Shown in pieces: positions 52,972-64,000 of a stretch of 64,000 nt of DNA. Every line of letters starts with the position of its first letter. The stretch's first letter is position 1. Source of the stretch: Panonychus citri (lineage: Eukaryota; Arthropoda; Arachnida; Trombidiformes; Tetranychidae); the NCBI RefSeq assembly GCF_014898815.1, contig NW_026515437.1:1-64000 (forward strand), given 5' to 3'. A model generated the notes under the pieces. That model had not been told where the DNA came from and made no database searches. It was given only the letters and a program-made list of their open reading frames with translations. Position numbers and translations under genes: made by a program.

Positions 52972-53514
52972 TTATCTTTTAGCAGTAGAATTGCTAGAAA
53001 CACCTTCACCTGCATCATCGTCAGGTAGGGAGGAAAACTTATTATAACCCATTAACAGATTGAGAGAACCACCGATTTCCATAGGATCCATTGGACTAAT
53101 TGTTACCACTTGATCAGGTAAATCATAGGTTTTAATTGCTTCTTTTGGTAGGATCGCTTCTAAATCAGGGTCACCTTGTTGATTAAGATAAGCTTGTTTA
53201 AGTTTTTCTCGTTTCTCTTTTCTCAATTTGATTCTCAATTCTCTCATTTGTTTGTCAATCTTATCCTTGGCTTTCATTTTTCTCTCCTGTTTCCTTTTCT
53301 GAAATCCTGAAATTCAATGAGAATAGATAAAAGTTAGTGTTTTCATTCAAATAATCGGTCAACAATCAACAATAACAATTAAAGATTAGCAGAAAAAAAA
53401 ACTCAATGGAAAAATATAAAAACAAACCATCTTACCAGATAGATAATCTTTCCGTTCCTCCTCATCAAAGACCAAATTTAATTTCTTGATCTTCTTTAGC
53501 TTCTTCTTGCCCAT
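52972..53514 (-). CDS. NOL12: NOL12 / Nop25-family rRNA-processing protein
   Basis: Two exons on minus: 53514-53436 and 53306-52972, separated by a 129-nt intron (donor GTAAGA, acceptor TTTCAG). The joined protein is 137 residues. Residues 1-12 are a Lys-rich tract beginning MGKKKLKKIKK. Residues 15-36 carry the family signature VFDEEERKDYLSGFQKRK QERK, split by the intron inside the Gly codon. A strongly basic helical region follows (about 37-66), then YDLPDQVVTISPMDP and IGGSLNLLMG, corresponding to the conserved C-terminal block of human NOL12 (YDHPNHTVTVT...). NOL12 and yeast Rrp17 are nucleolar proteins that act in pre-rRNA processing, including ITS1/5' end maturation. The protein is shorter than human NOL12 (213 residues). 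It is divergent from the RNF41-like gene, with about 1.35 kb between start codons. Confidence 0.85.
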
Positions 53515-54862
53515 AATTTAACAATTAAATTAATCACAATAAGCAAATTAACCTTTAAATTAACAGAGAAATAAAATCAAAACAATTAAACCAAAATGTC
53601 ACCAGAAAAACACATGTCCGATTCAGGGAGCGTTTCCAAAGTACAAACTGAAAAAATTTCTTTCAATTTTTTCATTTTAATTGTGATTATTGATAATTTG
53701 ATTAAAATTGTTATTCCAAAATCAAAATTGATAAGGCAACAATTAAGGTTAATCAAAGGGTTACCATAGGTATAGAAATGGAATTCCGATGATAAGTATT
53801 GATAATTAGAAAAAAGAAATTGTATCGAATGAAAATTCTTCAAATTTAAAATTAACTTTGGAATTGAATTAAATTAATGCTCTAAATTAATGAGAGATGG
53901 AAAAAATAATCAATTCAATTCTGTTTATTAACCTTGGAAATGAAAATTTCAAGCCTCATGTTGAGGAGAATCAATTAATTGCCTTTGATAAACTAATTTT
54001 GTTATTTTAACCTTTTAAATTAGAAAAACGTTTCTTTTAATTTTAAATTGTTGGAAATTCATCAACAATCATCATCCGATGTTTAAATTAAATTGTTGAG
54101 CAAATAAACAGAAAATTATCCAAACATTGGCAAAAGTTTCATTCAAGAATCAATCTCTCAGCAGGTAATCAGAAAAAAAAATTAGATCAACAATCAACCA
54201 GTAATATCAAATTCAATGACTTTGTAAATGATACAATTTAATTATAACAAAAATAAAAACCAACAGAGTTTCAGACAATTAACCGATTAACTATTAACTA
54301 AAGTCCACCATGGAAACAGTTGATACAATTTCAAAATCAATTTAATTGCTCTAAAGATAAATATCGCCTAAAGGGTTGATTTAATTATCCGATTTATTTG
54401 TCAAACCTTAATTAAAAAACTGTTATAATTGAATAATTATCAACAATCAAATCATGATTCCCAGAATAAACTGATTAAAGCTCGGAATTGTTGATAAACT
54501 TTCATTATAATAATATCAATAAGTTGTGACATGCTCGTAACAATCAACTAATTGTAATAATAATAGTGGTTAAATCATTGAGACGATGAAAGTTATTCCA
54601 TATACACTTTCATTCAATGATTGAATCTCAAAGAGGCAAAGTTAATCAGAATAAGAATATAAATAAGTTACAATTAAAAGAAAAGTTTAAAATTAAATTA
54701 TTTTAAATTGTGGTGAATTAATATATTCGGAAAAAGTTAAGAAAAAGATATAACTAAATTTTTCACCAAAGTTCAGATTGTCAATTCTAAATTGTTCCTA
54801 TTACCATAGGAATCGTTTAATTGTTTTAGGATAAAGATCGTTGTTTAGATCAAACTGAAAAA
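53515..54862. other. divergent intergenic/promoter region between NOL12 and the RNF41-like gene
   Basis: About 1.35 kb between two divergent start codons must hold both promoters. It is AT-rich with runs of TTAATT and CAATTAA words. I see no convincing TATA box or conserved element that I can name, and no coding exon; the short open frames, for example at 53586-53843 on minus, look like chance. Confidence 0.6.
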
Positions 54863-55717
54863 ATGGGCTATGATCTAAATCGTTTCCGTGGACCGGTCAG
54901 TTCCGTTGTGATCTGTTGTGTTTGTCAAAGTGTACTCGATGATCCGATTCAAAGTTACAATTGTAAACACGTTTATTGTCGAGGTTGTATTACTCCGATT
55001 CTCAATGAGTCTGGAGGCGGAGGTCAATCATCGTCCACTACATCAACACCAAACTCTTCCTCATCAAATCAATCCCTGAACTCAGCGGTCACCAGTTCGA
55101 CTGTTGTATGTCCCAAATGTAAGAAACCGTTGGCTAAGTGACCTTGAGATACCCAAGAGTGTGAAAACTTTTGTATCCAATTTAGAGATAAAATGTGATT
55201 ACGCTTCGAACGGGTGTTATCAGTACGTTAAATTGGACGATTTACCAGGTCACCGGGAATCTTGTTCATTTAATCCGGAAAATAGTCTAACCTGTGCCAA
55301 TAATTGTGGTGCTGTAATGAAACGAAAGGAAATCGCTACACATTGTTGCCTGAGTTACTTACAATCGGTAATCTCAGAGCGAGATAGTTATATTGATGAA
55401 GTGGTTAAAGAGTGTCGAGAGTTAAGGTCAGAAAATCGTCGACTCAAGTTAACTAATGGTAAACTTAAGGAAGAAAATGATAAACAGCGAGATGAAATTC
55501 GTAAGCTTAAAAATGAACTTGACTCCAAAAAGGGAATCACGTCGCTTCTAAAGTTTGATCTTCTCTACTCGCAATCGAAAGCCGTCTCTGAGGAACATCG
55601 TGCCTACATTCGAGAACTTAAGACCAAGGGATTGATCTCTTCGAATAAAGTTTTCGAGTCTATGATTCTTGTCGATATAAATAATTTTACCACCAAGGAA
55701 TCGAACACAAGAAAAGC
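54863..55717 (+). CDS. NRDP1/RNF41-like RING E3 ligase, 5' part, running into a PCMT-like domain; frame break at 55139
   Basis: The first frame (54863-55138) begins MGYDLNRFRGPV, as in NRDP1/RNF41 (MGYDVTRFQG). A C3HC4 RING follows: C18, C21, C34, H36, C39, C42, C83 and C86. Between C42 and C83 sits a Gly/Ser/Thr/Asn-rich insert of about 30 residues absent from animal NRDP1. After AAG a TGA blocks the frame; skipping the single T at 55139 continues as DLEIPKSVKTFVSNLEIKCD, then a TRAF/SIAH-type zinc finger (KLDDLPGHRESCSFNP, LTCANNCGAVMKRKEIATHC) collinear with NRDP1. A long charged coiled coil follows (about 55380-55540). The NRDP1 substrate-binding C-terminus is not seen; instead the end reads AYIRELKTKGLISSNKVFES, then MILVDINNFTTKESNTRKA, resembling the PCMT N-terminus (L..NGII..DKVFE.ML..DR..Y). 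The exon ends at a strong donor, GC|GTAAGT (55717), inside the Ala codon, so the apparent stop at 55719 is intronic. Further exons lie outside the window. Confidence 0.7.
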
Positions 55718-57835
55718 GTAAGTTCATCCCACATAATTTTCGATGTTTCGTTCACAATTCGTAAAATTGAGCAATTGAGAGAAAGAGAAGAAAGAAAAAA
55801 AAACTTCGATTCTTCAATGATTAGTAAACTATTTTACCTTCGAAATATTATTATTACTATTTTCTATCGATTTAATAAGACAAATTTCGTGACTTGAACA
55901 TAATTCTGTTGTTTTCTCTCTATTTAATTTCTCCCATCTCTCTATTTCTCATCATGATCTTCATCATGATGATTGAGTTGATGATTAGTTTATTATGATT
56001 AGAACAAAAGAAAAGGAAACAAGTTGAAAGAGTGAAAAATTTTCATGAGAAAATGAAAACTTCCAATTATTCACATTTTCTTAAACTTTTCCAACAAGTC
56101 AAATACTGAGACAATTTAAAGATTAACCAAATTAAGAACAATTAACTTTCAACATTTAACAATTGATTTTTCATCAATAGTCCTCAAACTTTGACCTTAT
56201 CAATTGATTAATATACAGTTAAATCGTATTTAAGTCAATCAAACAATCGGGTTATTATCGAATGGAAATTTCTTGTATAATTAAAATTTATTGATTGTAA
56301 CAATCATGATATCTAATAATTGAATTTATTTCCAAAATCAATGGATATCAACAAATAAGATTCAATGTCAAATTCAATAGCGTTGTTTTACCGAGAAACT
56401 AAATCTAATTGTTTAATTATCACTTTCCTATTTTTGTTGTATTCCTTTAGTTAGCTAAATGATTAACGTTAATTGTTGATTATGATTGATTTCATTTCCA
56501 ATTGAGTCAAAAGTTATTTACATTATATGAGGACATCTAACCTTTCTTGGTGATTAAGTGTTGACCTTAATTGTTGGTTCTATATTTTTCCATTCACAAT
56601 TAATTGTCTTCAACTGAATCTATTTTTTAACAACAATTGAAAAACATGATTGATTGATTGTTATTTGGGTAAGATAAAAATATCATCATGAAGATCTATT
56701 GATTAAATTAACTAAAAGATACAATATCAATGGTGACAATTAACTTGATTATGTTTAGTGAAATGGTAAGAAACTAATCTAATTATGAGTTAGATTATTG
56801 TAATGAAAAATACTTTCATTATTAATTTTTGAATCTCTAATTAATTTTGATTAGTAGAAACCACAATTAACCTAATTTATAAATCAGTAAGTTGATGTTC
56901 ATTTATATGCATATATCTAATGAATTTTAATCCAATTGTAATACCCTAGTAATTAACAACTGTCAATTCTAATTTATAATCATTACAATTCAATTCTTGT
57001 TAATCTTTTAAAGTATCAGACAGGAATTAAGTTGACAATTTTAACAAATAATCAGCTAATCGTATTAATTAAAGTGTAATTTATTAGCCATTGTAACGAG
57101 ATTAACCCAAGTCAATCAATAGTGATTAGTACATTGGGGATTAATCATGTAAAAGTTTTTTCCTTCCTCGGATAAGATTAATGGTGATTAAGATAATTAT
57201 ATAATCATTATTGAAACTGATTATTAGCTAATTGCAAATATTGACACATTTGGTTAACAATTTAATCATCGACCATATGATTTTTCACATTTAACATTGT
57301 AATCATTGTTTTAACCATGAATTGTGATCAAGAGATTATCTTTGAATCTTAATTGTGATTAGTTTCGCTTCCCTGATTATTTTGGATCTTAATCATTTTC
57401 ATCATGATAATCAAAAACACTAAGAGTATAATTAGCATGTCAATCGATGTGGAAATTAAAGATTATCGTTATTCAGAGATAACCAGAATTCATGGAGTTT
57501 GATGATTCTGTAAATTGTGAGTCTTTTGCAATTTAAGAAGCTAAAACACAATTAACTGGATGATATAAGAAAAGGACATTCTCTTATCATCTAAGATGAT
57601 TAAGGATGATAAAAGAATGATAAACTTTTCCATTACAACGTCAACGTTGATTGTTGATCAACTTTTGTTTTCAGTTAATTGCTTGGTTACTATTGCTGAG
57701 TTTCCATTCGTTGATTGTTACAGTTGATAAGGACATGATCATCTTCCATAGGGATTTTGCCCCCTCATGAATAGTTTTGGAAATGAGTTTTTTAGATACC
57801 TCACAATTTATTGACCTTTTTGTTTCAAATAAATA
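55718..57835. other. probable intron sequence of the RNF41-like gene
   Basis: Starts with the donor GTAAGT. I find no downstream exon up to the window end that would encode the expected PCMT continuation (aY.D.P, then a Gly-rich AdoMet motif). The stretch is AT-rich with no long ORF. If the gene continues, this intron is over 8 kb, far longer than the 65-130 nt introns of its neighbours. Confidence 0.5.
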
Positions 57836-58769
57836 TCTCTCTAGGACTTATACTTTTTGCGTAAAACGGGTTTATAGACGGAAACTTTGAATCAATTTTG
57901 TGGCCAAACTATCATACATAGAATAAATTTAAAAACACTAATCAATAGGCAAATTTATGATCTTTATCAATATCTACTTTTTAAATCTGAAATCTTTTGG
58001 CTGTAGTGAAGAAATAGATTAAGTGACTTTCATTATTACTGAAAACGGAAATGAAACTCAACACAGTCGATAGACATTTGAATGCTCTACAGTTTATCGA
58101 AGTGAAAAGTTTACCTATCGAACTGCGTTTTCGAGATATTCCAATAAAACTATTGACGGAGCGGAAAAGGCTTTACAGCTAATAATAAAAAGATACAAAT
58201 TTTTTCACATACATTTTGAAAGCGCGATATATAATTCCGGTGAAAAAGGTTAACAAAAATAACCTTAGTTTTCACCAATTTTTCGAGCTGCAAATTAAGT
58301 CAAAATCAGCGGTTATTTTTGTTAACCTTTTTCACCGGAATTATATCGGGCAAGCTTTCAAATATCATGTACGTGAAAAATTTTGTTTCTATCTTTTATC
58401 ATTAGGCTGTAAAAGGCCTTTTCCCGCTCCGTCAATAGTTTTATTGGAATATCTCGAAAACGCAGTTCGATAGGTAAACTTTTCACTTCGATAAACTGTA
58501 GAGCATTCAAATGTCTATCGACTGTGTTGAGTTTCAGTTTTCCGTTTTCAGTAATAAATGAAAGGGTCACTTTTTAAGGTCTATTTCCGTTTCAGCGGCT
58601 ACAGCCAAAAGATTTCAGATTTAAAAAGTAGATATTGATAAAGATCATAAATTTGCCTATTGATTAGTGTTTTTAAATTTATTCTATGTATGATAGTTTG
58701 GCCACAAAATTGATTCAAAGTTTCCGTCTATAAACCCGTTTTACGCAAAAAGTATAAGTCCTAGAGAGA
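57836..58769. mobile_element. fold-back element: long near-perfect inverted repeat
   Basis: The left arm (57836-58264, 429 bp) is the inverse complement of the right arm (58311-58769, 459 bp), with a 46-bp spacer. Arms start TCTCTCTAGGACTTATACTT and remain nearly identical throughout, apart from a short diverged and indel block near 57999-58050 against 58560-58605 and scattered changes near the centre. Both arms therefore encode the same peptide inward (NTVDRHLNALQFIEVKSLPI, then ELRFRDIPIKLLTE). I do not recognise it. No clear target-site duplication is visible at the two ends. The structure fits a fold-back or MITE-like transposon, or a palindromic duplication. Transcribed as part of an intron it would form a hairpin of over 400 bp. 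Confidence 0.85.
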
Positions 58770-61700
58770 CAAAAATTGAACTAAATTCTATCATATCTTC
58801 TGTTCTCTTTATGTAAAAATTAAATCGAAAATCTGAGTTGGGGGCAGAAATGGATCAAGTCCTTTAATAATTTAGTAACAATTAGATTGGATCAAGATAA
58901 GAAATACAAAGTAATGTTGTTAATAATGAAGTTAAGAAGGATATTATCAATTAAGAAAGTAAAAGTTTCAATTGCAAAGGTGAATCATCATCGTGAACGA
59001 TTAATGATCTTAAGTTTCGTTAGATTAAGTTTATTGTTTATCTATCGATTTGAACTATTATTTTATCGGTTTCATCTCATTTTTGGATGAGAATTTATCA
59101 TCATGAATATAATAATAACATCCGATGGGTGGAAACTGAGAAAAATCAATCAGGTAAATTGTTGCTCAGGTGAAACGTATTAATGTAATATCATCTTCAC
59201 CATGATCAGTAATAGATGAATATAATCAATGGTGGAGAAAAAAAGTTCCAACGATTTAACAGAATGATAAAATTCAATAACAAGATGAAACAGATTGAAA
59301 AGACTTGAATCAAGTATTGAAACGTTCATTCATCAACATGAACAAAGATGATGAATAATAATAACAGTACAAAAACTTTGATAATAATATTACTTGAGTC
59401 GAAAATAATATCTCAAGTCATCAGAACTTTATCTTCATCTTTTTTTCCCATAGAAAAAAAAAACTTTTCATCATTAGATTAATTCCAAGTTTACATTTTC
59501 TAACATTCGAAATGAAATGTTACTATTTTCATCACCTTCCCATCAGAAAGTTTTCCTACGATTGAATAAGGAGAGAGAAAAACTTTTACCACATTCAAGT
59601 TGAGATAATATTATCATCACAATTCGATAGAAAAGCGATAATCATGTTGTTCATTTTGTTCTTTTATCATCAATTTAATCTTCATCATCATGATCAACTT
59701 TCTTCACTAATCAAAAGCTCAAACAATTTTATCGATAAACAATAATGAAAAATATCGATCTTAAATACTTTCAGTTGGAAGAAAACAACAACTCGTGGAA
59801 ATAGAAAAGAATGAAAAACTTTCATTTCAAATGAACTTTTTCTTCTTCTTTAAATTGTTATCAATCTGAGAGCCGGAAGGAAATGAATAAATATCATGAT
59901 TGTAATAATATCTTTTTCTTTCTTATATTACCTTTTTCTTCAGTTCTATTTTTCTAACTTATCTCTGATGATGAAGATAATCATCATGAAAGCTTAAAGG
60001 TTTGTTTTTGTTTATATCTTGATGAGCTTGAAATGTATTCCAGGTTGAATGGAGCATGAAAACTTGAAGATTTTTTTTCCATGATAGTGGCTTTTGTTTT
60101 AACTGAGTAATTCATGAGATAAAGTTCTGAATCAAGCTCTCTTCACCAGTAGTCTCAGGCTTGTAAGAAATATCTATATCTTTGTGATGGGAAATTCATT
60201 GGGATTACAATTCAACTCCCTTTTCCCTCCCAACCCATTATGAATACATATCGTTTCTTTTTCTTCCCAGAGACAAGAAGAAAAACTTTAAAATGATGAT
60301 AACCTGTCAAGTAAAATGTTATATCACATGAGAATGATAAGAAAGAGAGACGAATAAAAAAAAAGTTCTGAACTTTTTCTTTAGAAAACTCGAAAACTTG
60401 AACAGTTACAATTACGTTTCATATTAACTTCGTAGTTATTTTCTGTCATTTCTTCCACTTCCTTTTAAATTGTGATCATCTGATAGATTCAATATTTACT
60501 TTGATTGTTACACAAAAGGGAAAGGTAATCATCTTAATCTTCATCTTCATGATGATGATAAATAAATGATTCAATTGGATTTTAAAACTTGACTGGTGAA
60601 TTAACGTTGATTTTTTAACCAGTCTCGTTACTTTTACCATGTATCCATTGTAATCAGTTTGAATCAATTGATTCAATTTCATTGAATATAAAAGAGATAA
60701 CAAAAAATTCCATCATGAAAATTTCAGATTCTCCCTTGTGGCTACAATTGTGAATCTGAATCTCTTTTTATATTAGATTTTACATCGAAGGCTATTTACT
60801 TTTTCTAGATTCTATTGAGCCGAGTGTTGAGTTTTCTGTCTTTCAATACTTTTATATTCTTCATATTCAAGGTATTAACAGCGAAACCATTGAATTAACC
60901 ATGGAAAAGTTCATCTCAATTCAAAGTTGACATTTCGTTGGAATCTCTGTAGAAATAGTGTAAATTTACCATTTCAATTGGAATTCTAAGTTAATAAAAT
61001 GAAAGCTTTACCTTCCAAACATATATGAACAATTAACTATCACGACTCGATGATAGTTAATTAAAACTGCAGAAATTCACACACCCAACAGTTAAGATAA
61101 TCAAGTTGACTCCTTTATTTCAATCAATTGTAAGTTTAATTGTTCAAAAGGTAAATTTTATCATGTTAAGAAAGTTCATTTCCAGTTGATTATTATTGTT
61201 TTCCCAATGATTTCGTGATAGATTGATTTTCATCATGAAAAAGAGTAAAATAAAACCAAAACGAACTGAAATTAACCTTGGGTCTGAATAATTGTCAACA
61301 ATAAACTTCAATGAATCAAAAAAGTTTCAAACTCAATCAATGATTTATTTCTGGTGCAGTTAAAAGTTTCATCATAAGCTAAATATTCAACATGATACAG
61401 AAATTTTCAATCTCCATGAACTAAATTCATTGATTGTGAAATCAACACAGAATATATATTATCTCCTCCTTCCCAGAACTTGATTATGAAATTTTGGCTT
61501 GTAATTGTTAAGATAAATATTTAACAAGGATAATAATATTATCATGTTCACGATAACATGAAATTTCATCATCAGAATCTTGAGATAAAAGATCATTTTT
61601 ATCAGGAAACGAAATTTTTTCAGGTAATAACATTAATTTCAACAATCAGCTAAATGGTGTTAATAGTTTGCCCAACAGAAATTATTTCTATTAATATTAT

Positions 61701-64000
61701 TGTTTAATTGAACTGCTCGATTGTTGTAACAATCAACAATTCTTATCATTAAGCTTTCGCCTGATTGTAGCCCAATTAAGTTAATTATAATGGTTATGAT
61801 GATGTTCCTGTTATTATTATTGATTATATAAGTTAATTTGAATCAAATTGTAATCCAGAGTAAATATTAATATTAATAGTAATCCCTGGATTTGTTTGGT
61901 AAACGTGAACAAACAATTAACTTTGCAACAAGATAAACGATTGGTAAACAACAACAATTAAACATCATTAGCTGATTAATTTAATGAAAACGTGATGACC
62001 AAATGATTATGATTGTTATTAGATATTTAATTTTTGAATTACTTTTCATGATTTGAGTGACAATTTAGGAATAGAAAATTAAATTTTCAATTATATTGTT
62101 AGTATTTTAATCAGCCGAAAGACGATTAATCAAATTGCTCATAATCTAATTGAGATCAGAAAATTAAATATCGTTTACATGTTTAAGCAATTTCATTGAA
62201 GTTCAAAGATTTTGCTTCAAGATTGCTTTCAATAGATTTCATGATAATCATGATAATGATAAAAGATTTCTAGATGATCCATTAAGATAACATGTATACA
62301 TAAGACAGAATGAAGAAAGAAATAGAAAAGTTCTAACTCTTTTCGAGAAAAAGTTTCATTTTCTGTTATTTCTCATTCTTTTCAAATTTCTTTTCATGTT
62401 TTTATCATCTTTTTGATCATCTTTACAATCACCTCTGATGATGAAGATGATGGTTAAAGATGATGGAAGAGAAAATTGGAAATTCGTAAAGACCATTACA
62501 TGAAATAATTTGATATAATGATCATCATGAAAGGAAAGGAAAAAAAATAGAGAAAAAGATTCAAAGTTTTTTATGAGAAAAATAAAATTGATATGAAAGT
62601 TTTCAATGTAACATGTTGACAATCAATGAAGCTGATCAATGATGATCATTTAAACATATTGAAATACTACAATAAATAAAACATGAAAATATCATGATTA
62701 TCAAGTGAAAAATGAAAAGTATATCAAATTGCTCATTGGGAGTGAAGTTTATGTCTAAGCTTCAAGTATCATGATTAACTGTTAATTATGGTCCATTGAA
62801 TTGATTTCATTGATATATGTTTGCACTCAACAATTAGTGGGTGTGTTGATTAGATGATAACTTTGAGGATTATAACAGATAGTCAACTTTTTGAATGAAC
62901 AATCAATGCTCAGATTGTTGATCCCAATTTGATTTATCAATCGATCAGCTCTTAATATCGTTCAACTGGAAAAAAAGAAAATATCATTTACAATCAACAA
63001 TTTAGTATATAGATTGTAGATTATCCTTTTCATGAGGTGAAATTAAGTTCGTTTTTTAATATTCTTAACATTATGGTGAAAAAAAAGTTCTAAATGATAT
63101 TCAAATACAGACCACTATCGTATTCATTTGATATTTATCATTATTATTGATGATATTAATAGTTATCTTATGTTAATATCTGCTAATGATTATGTAACAA
63201 TTAGTAGTAGTAATACAATATTTTAATTGTTTACTATTATCATCCCATTATCATGTAGTCATTAGTTTGGAGTTGATTAGTAGAGCAATTAAAATGTAAA
63301 TAATTTATGATTGATTTATACCAATCAATTTTGACTATTATCTCTTGATTTAGTTAATTACGAAAGGTCAATCTATCTAATAGTAGCTCCTGTTGATTAA
63401 TATTCTCGGTGTTTATCAAGTAAATCGTTAATTTTGGCAAGTATAATCAAACTATTAGTTGATTAGTTTAAATTATCGGTGATTTATTTGATTCTCATCA
63501 ATTGATCTGAAAGTAGTCTGTTAGATATCAAACTGTATTAGTATTATCAATAGATTAAAATAGAAAATAAATTTAGTTATTAATCGATGATTAGAATAAT
63601 AGTAAATCAGATTTTAAGTTGAAAAATTAATTAATCTAATTGTCAATAGTAAATGTGAATCTCAAGAAATCAATATTTGTAATTATCATAACATTGCGCA
63701 AATTTGTAAGCAAATTGGCCAATTGGTCATCTATTTGTAATGATTATACATTAATTGTTACAGTTAAATGTCAACAAAACTAATTAATTCATTGTAATAA
63801 CAATTTGATTCCCTTTGAATTAATGATTGGAACATAATTGTTACATAATATTAATCATTACGTAGATGCGATCTAATCAATTGGAAAGTAATTTGAGAAA
63901 ATTGGGTTAATTCAAATTGTATCTAAACAGAATAGCAAGTAAATTGTTGATATAATCATTAAATCATTTCTGATTATGATTAGGTAAACAATGAGTATAT
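58770..64000. other. AT-rich DNA without recognised exons
   Basis: No coding exon I can support on either strand; the short frames (58887-59090, 60476-60703, 62356-62622) are Lys/Ile/Phe-rich or His/Ser-rich and have no recognisable family. It is probably further intron of the RNF41-like gene, or intergenic DNA. AAAAAGTTC-type words recur (59.2, 60.4, 63.1 kb). Confidence 0.55.

Noticed and set aside
55104..55139. Treating the second RNF41-like frame as a separate gene starting near 55104
   Set aside because: It would begin inside the RING cysteines in another frame. The protein downstream is collinear with NRDP1 after the RING, so one gene with a frame break is simpler.
55100..55175. Mini-introns to explain the frame change in the RING ligase
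   Set aside because: Candidate GT...AG pairs with the right length modulo 3 are 10, 31 or 43 nt. They lack a pyrimidine tract and either delete the last RING Cys pair or shorten the conserved linker too much.
58216..58570. ORFs in the fold-back arms as a real gene
   Set aside because: The same peptide appears in both arms because of the inverted repeat, and it is short and unrecognised. It is better described as part of the element.

Overview
This window is AT-rich nuclear DNA from an animal, most likely an arthropod. The introns are spliceosomal (GT...AG, about 50-90 nt), three genes have metazoan homologues, and the intergenic DNA is full of (ATG/ATC)n and (CT/GA)n repeats. The base and codon style, the tiny introns and a short TTAGG-like tract (the arthropod telomere unit) suggest an acariform mite, possibly spider-mite-like. 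That placement is an impression, not a demonstration.

Layout. Positions 1-13.2 kb are gene-free low-complexity DNA. From 13.2 to 17.2 kb there is old transposon debris, with a Tc1/mariner transposase remnant and a recent tandem array of about 98 bp units. From 17.2 to 29.0 kb I see no gene. A 6.2 kb element with terminal inverted repeats lies at 29.07-35.30 kb. It carries decayed plus-strand coding pieces, one resembling a TATA-binding-protein repeat, and a smaller relative is nested inside it. From 35.3 to 39.7 kb there is no gene. A nested transposon fossil occupies 39.7-42.5 kb: a minus-strand BED/hAT transposase split by a plus-strand pogo/Tigger-like transposase. From 42.5 to 51.5 kb I see no confident gene.

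The real genes are clustered at 51.5-55.7 kb. The mitochondrial ribosomal protein uS15m (MRPS15) is on + with five exons. It converges on a two-exon NOL12/Nop25 rRNA-processing gene on -. Divergent from NOL12 is the 5' part of a gene for an NRDP1/RNF41-like RING E3 ligase. Its ORF has one frame discontinuity, and its last visible exon runs into what looks like the N-terminus of a protein-L-isoaspartate O-methyltransferase (PCMT) before a strong splice donor. The remaining PCMT exons, if they exist, lie beyond the window. A 0.93 kb near-perfect fold-back element sits in the downstream DNA, which is probably that gene's long intron.

The two best leads are the putative RING / TRAF-type zinc finger / coiled-coil / PCMT fusion, and the AGTAGTTAA-ended transposon family with a TBP-like reading frame. 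I saw no tRNA, rRNA or CRISPR array. Exon boundaries were read by eye from splice signals and frame continuity; homology calls rest on remembered family patterns, not on a search.
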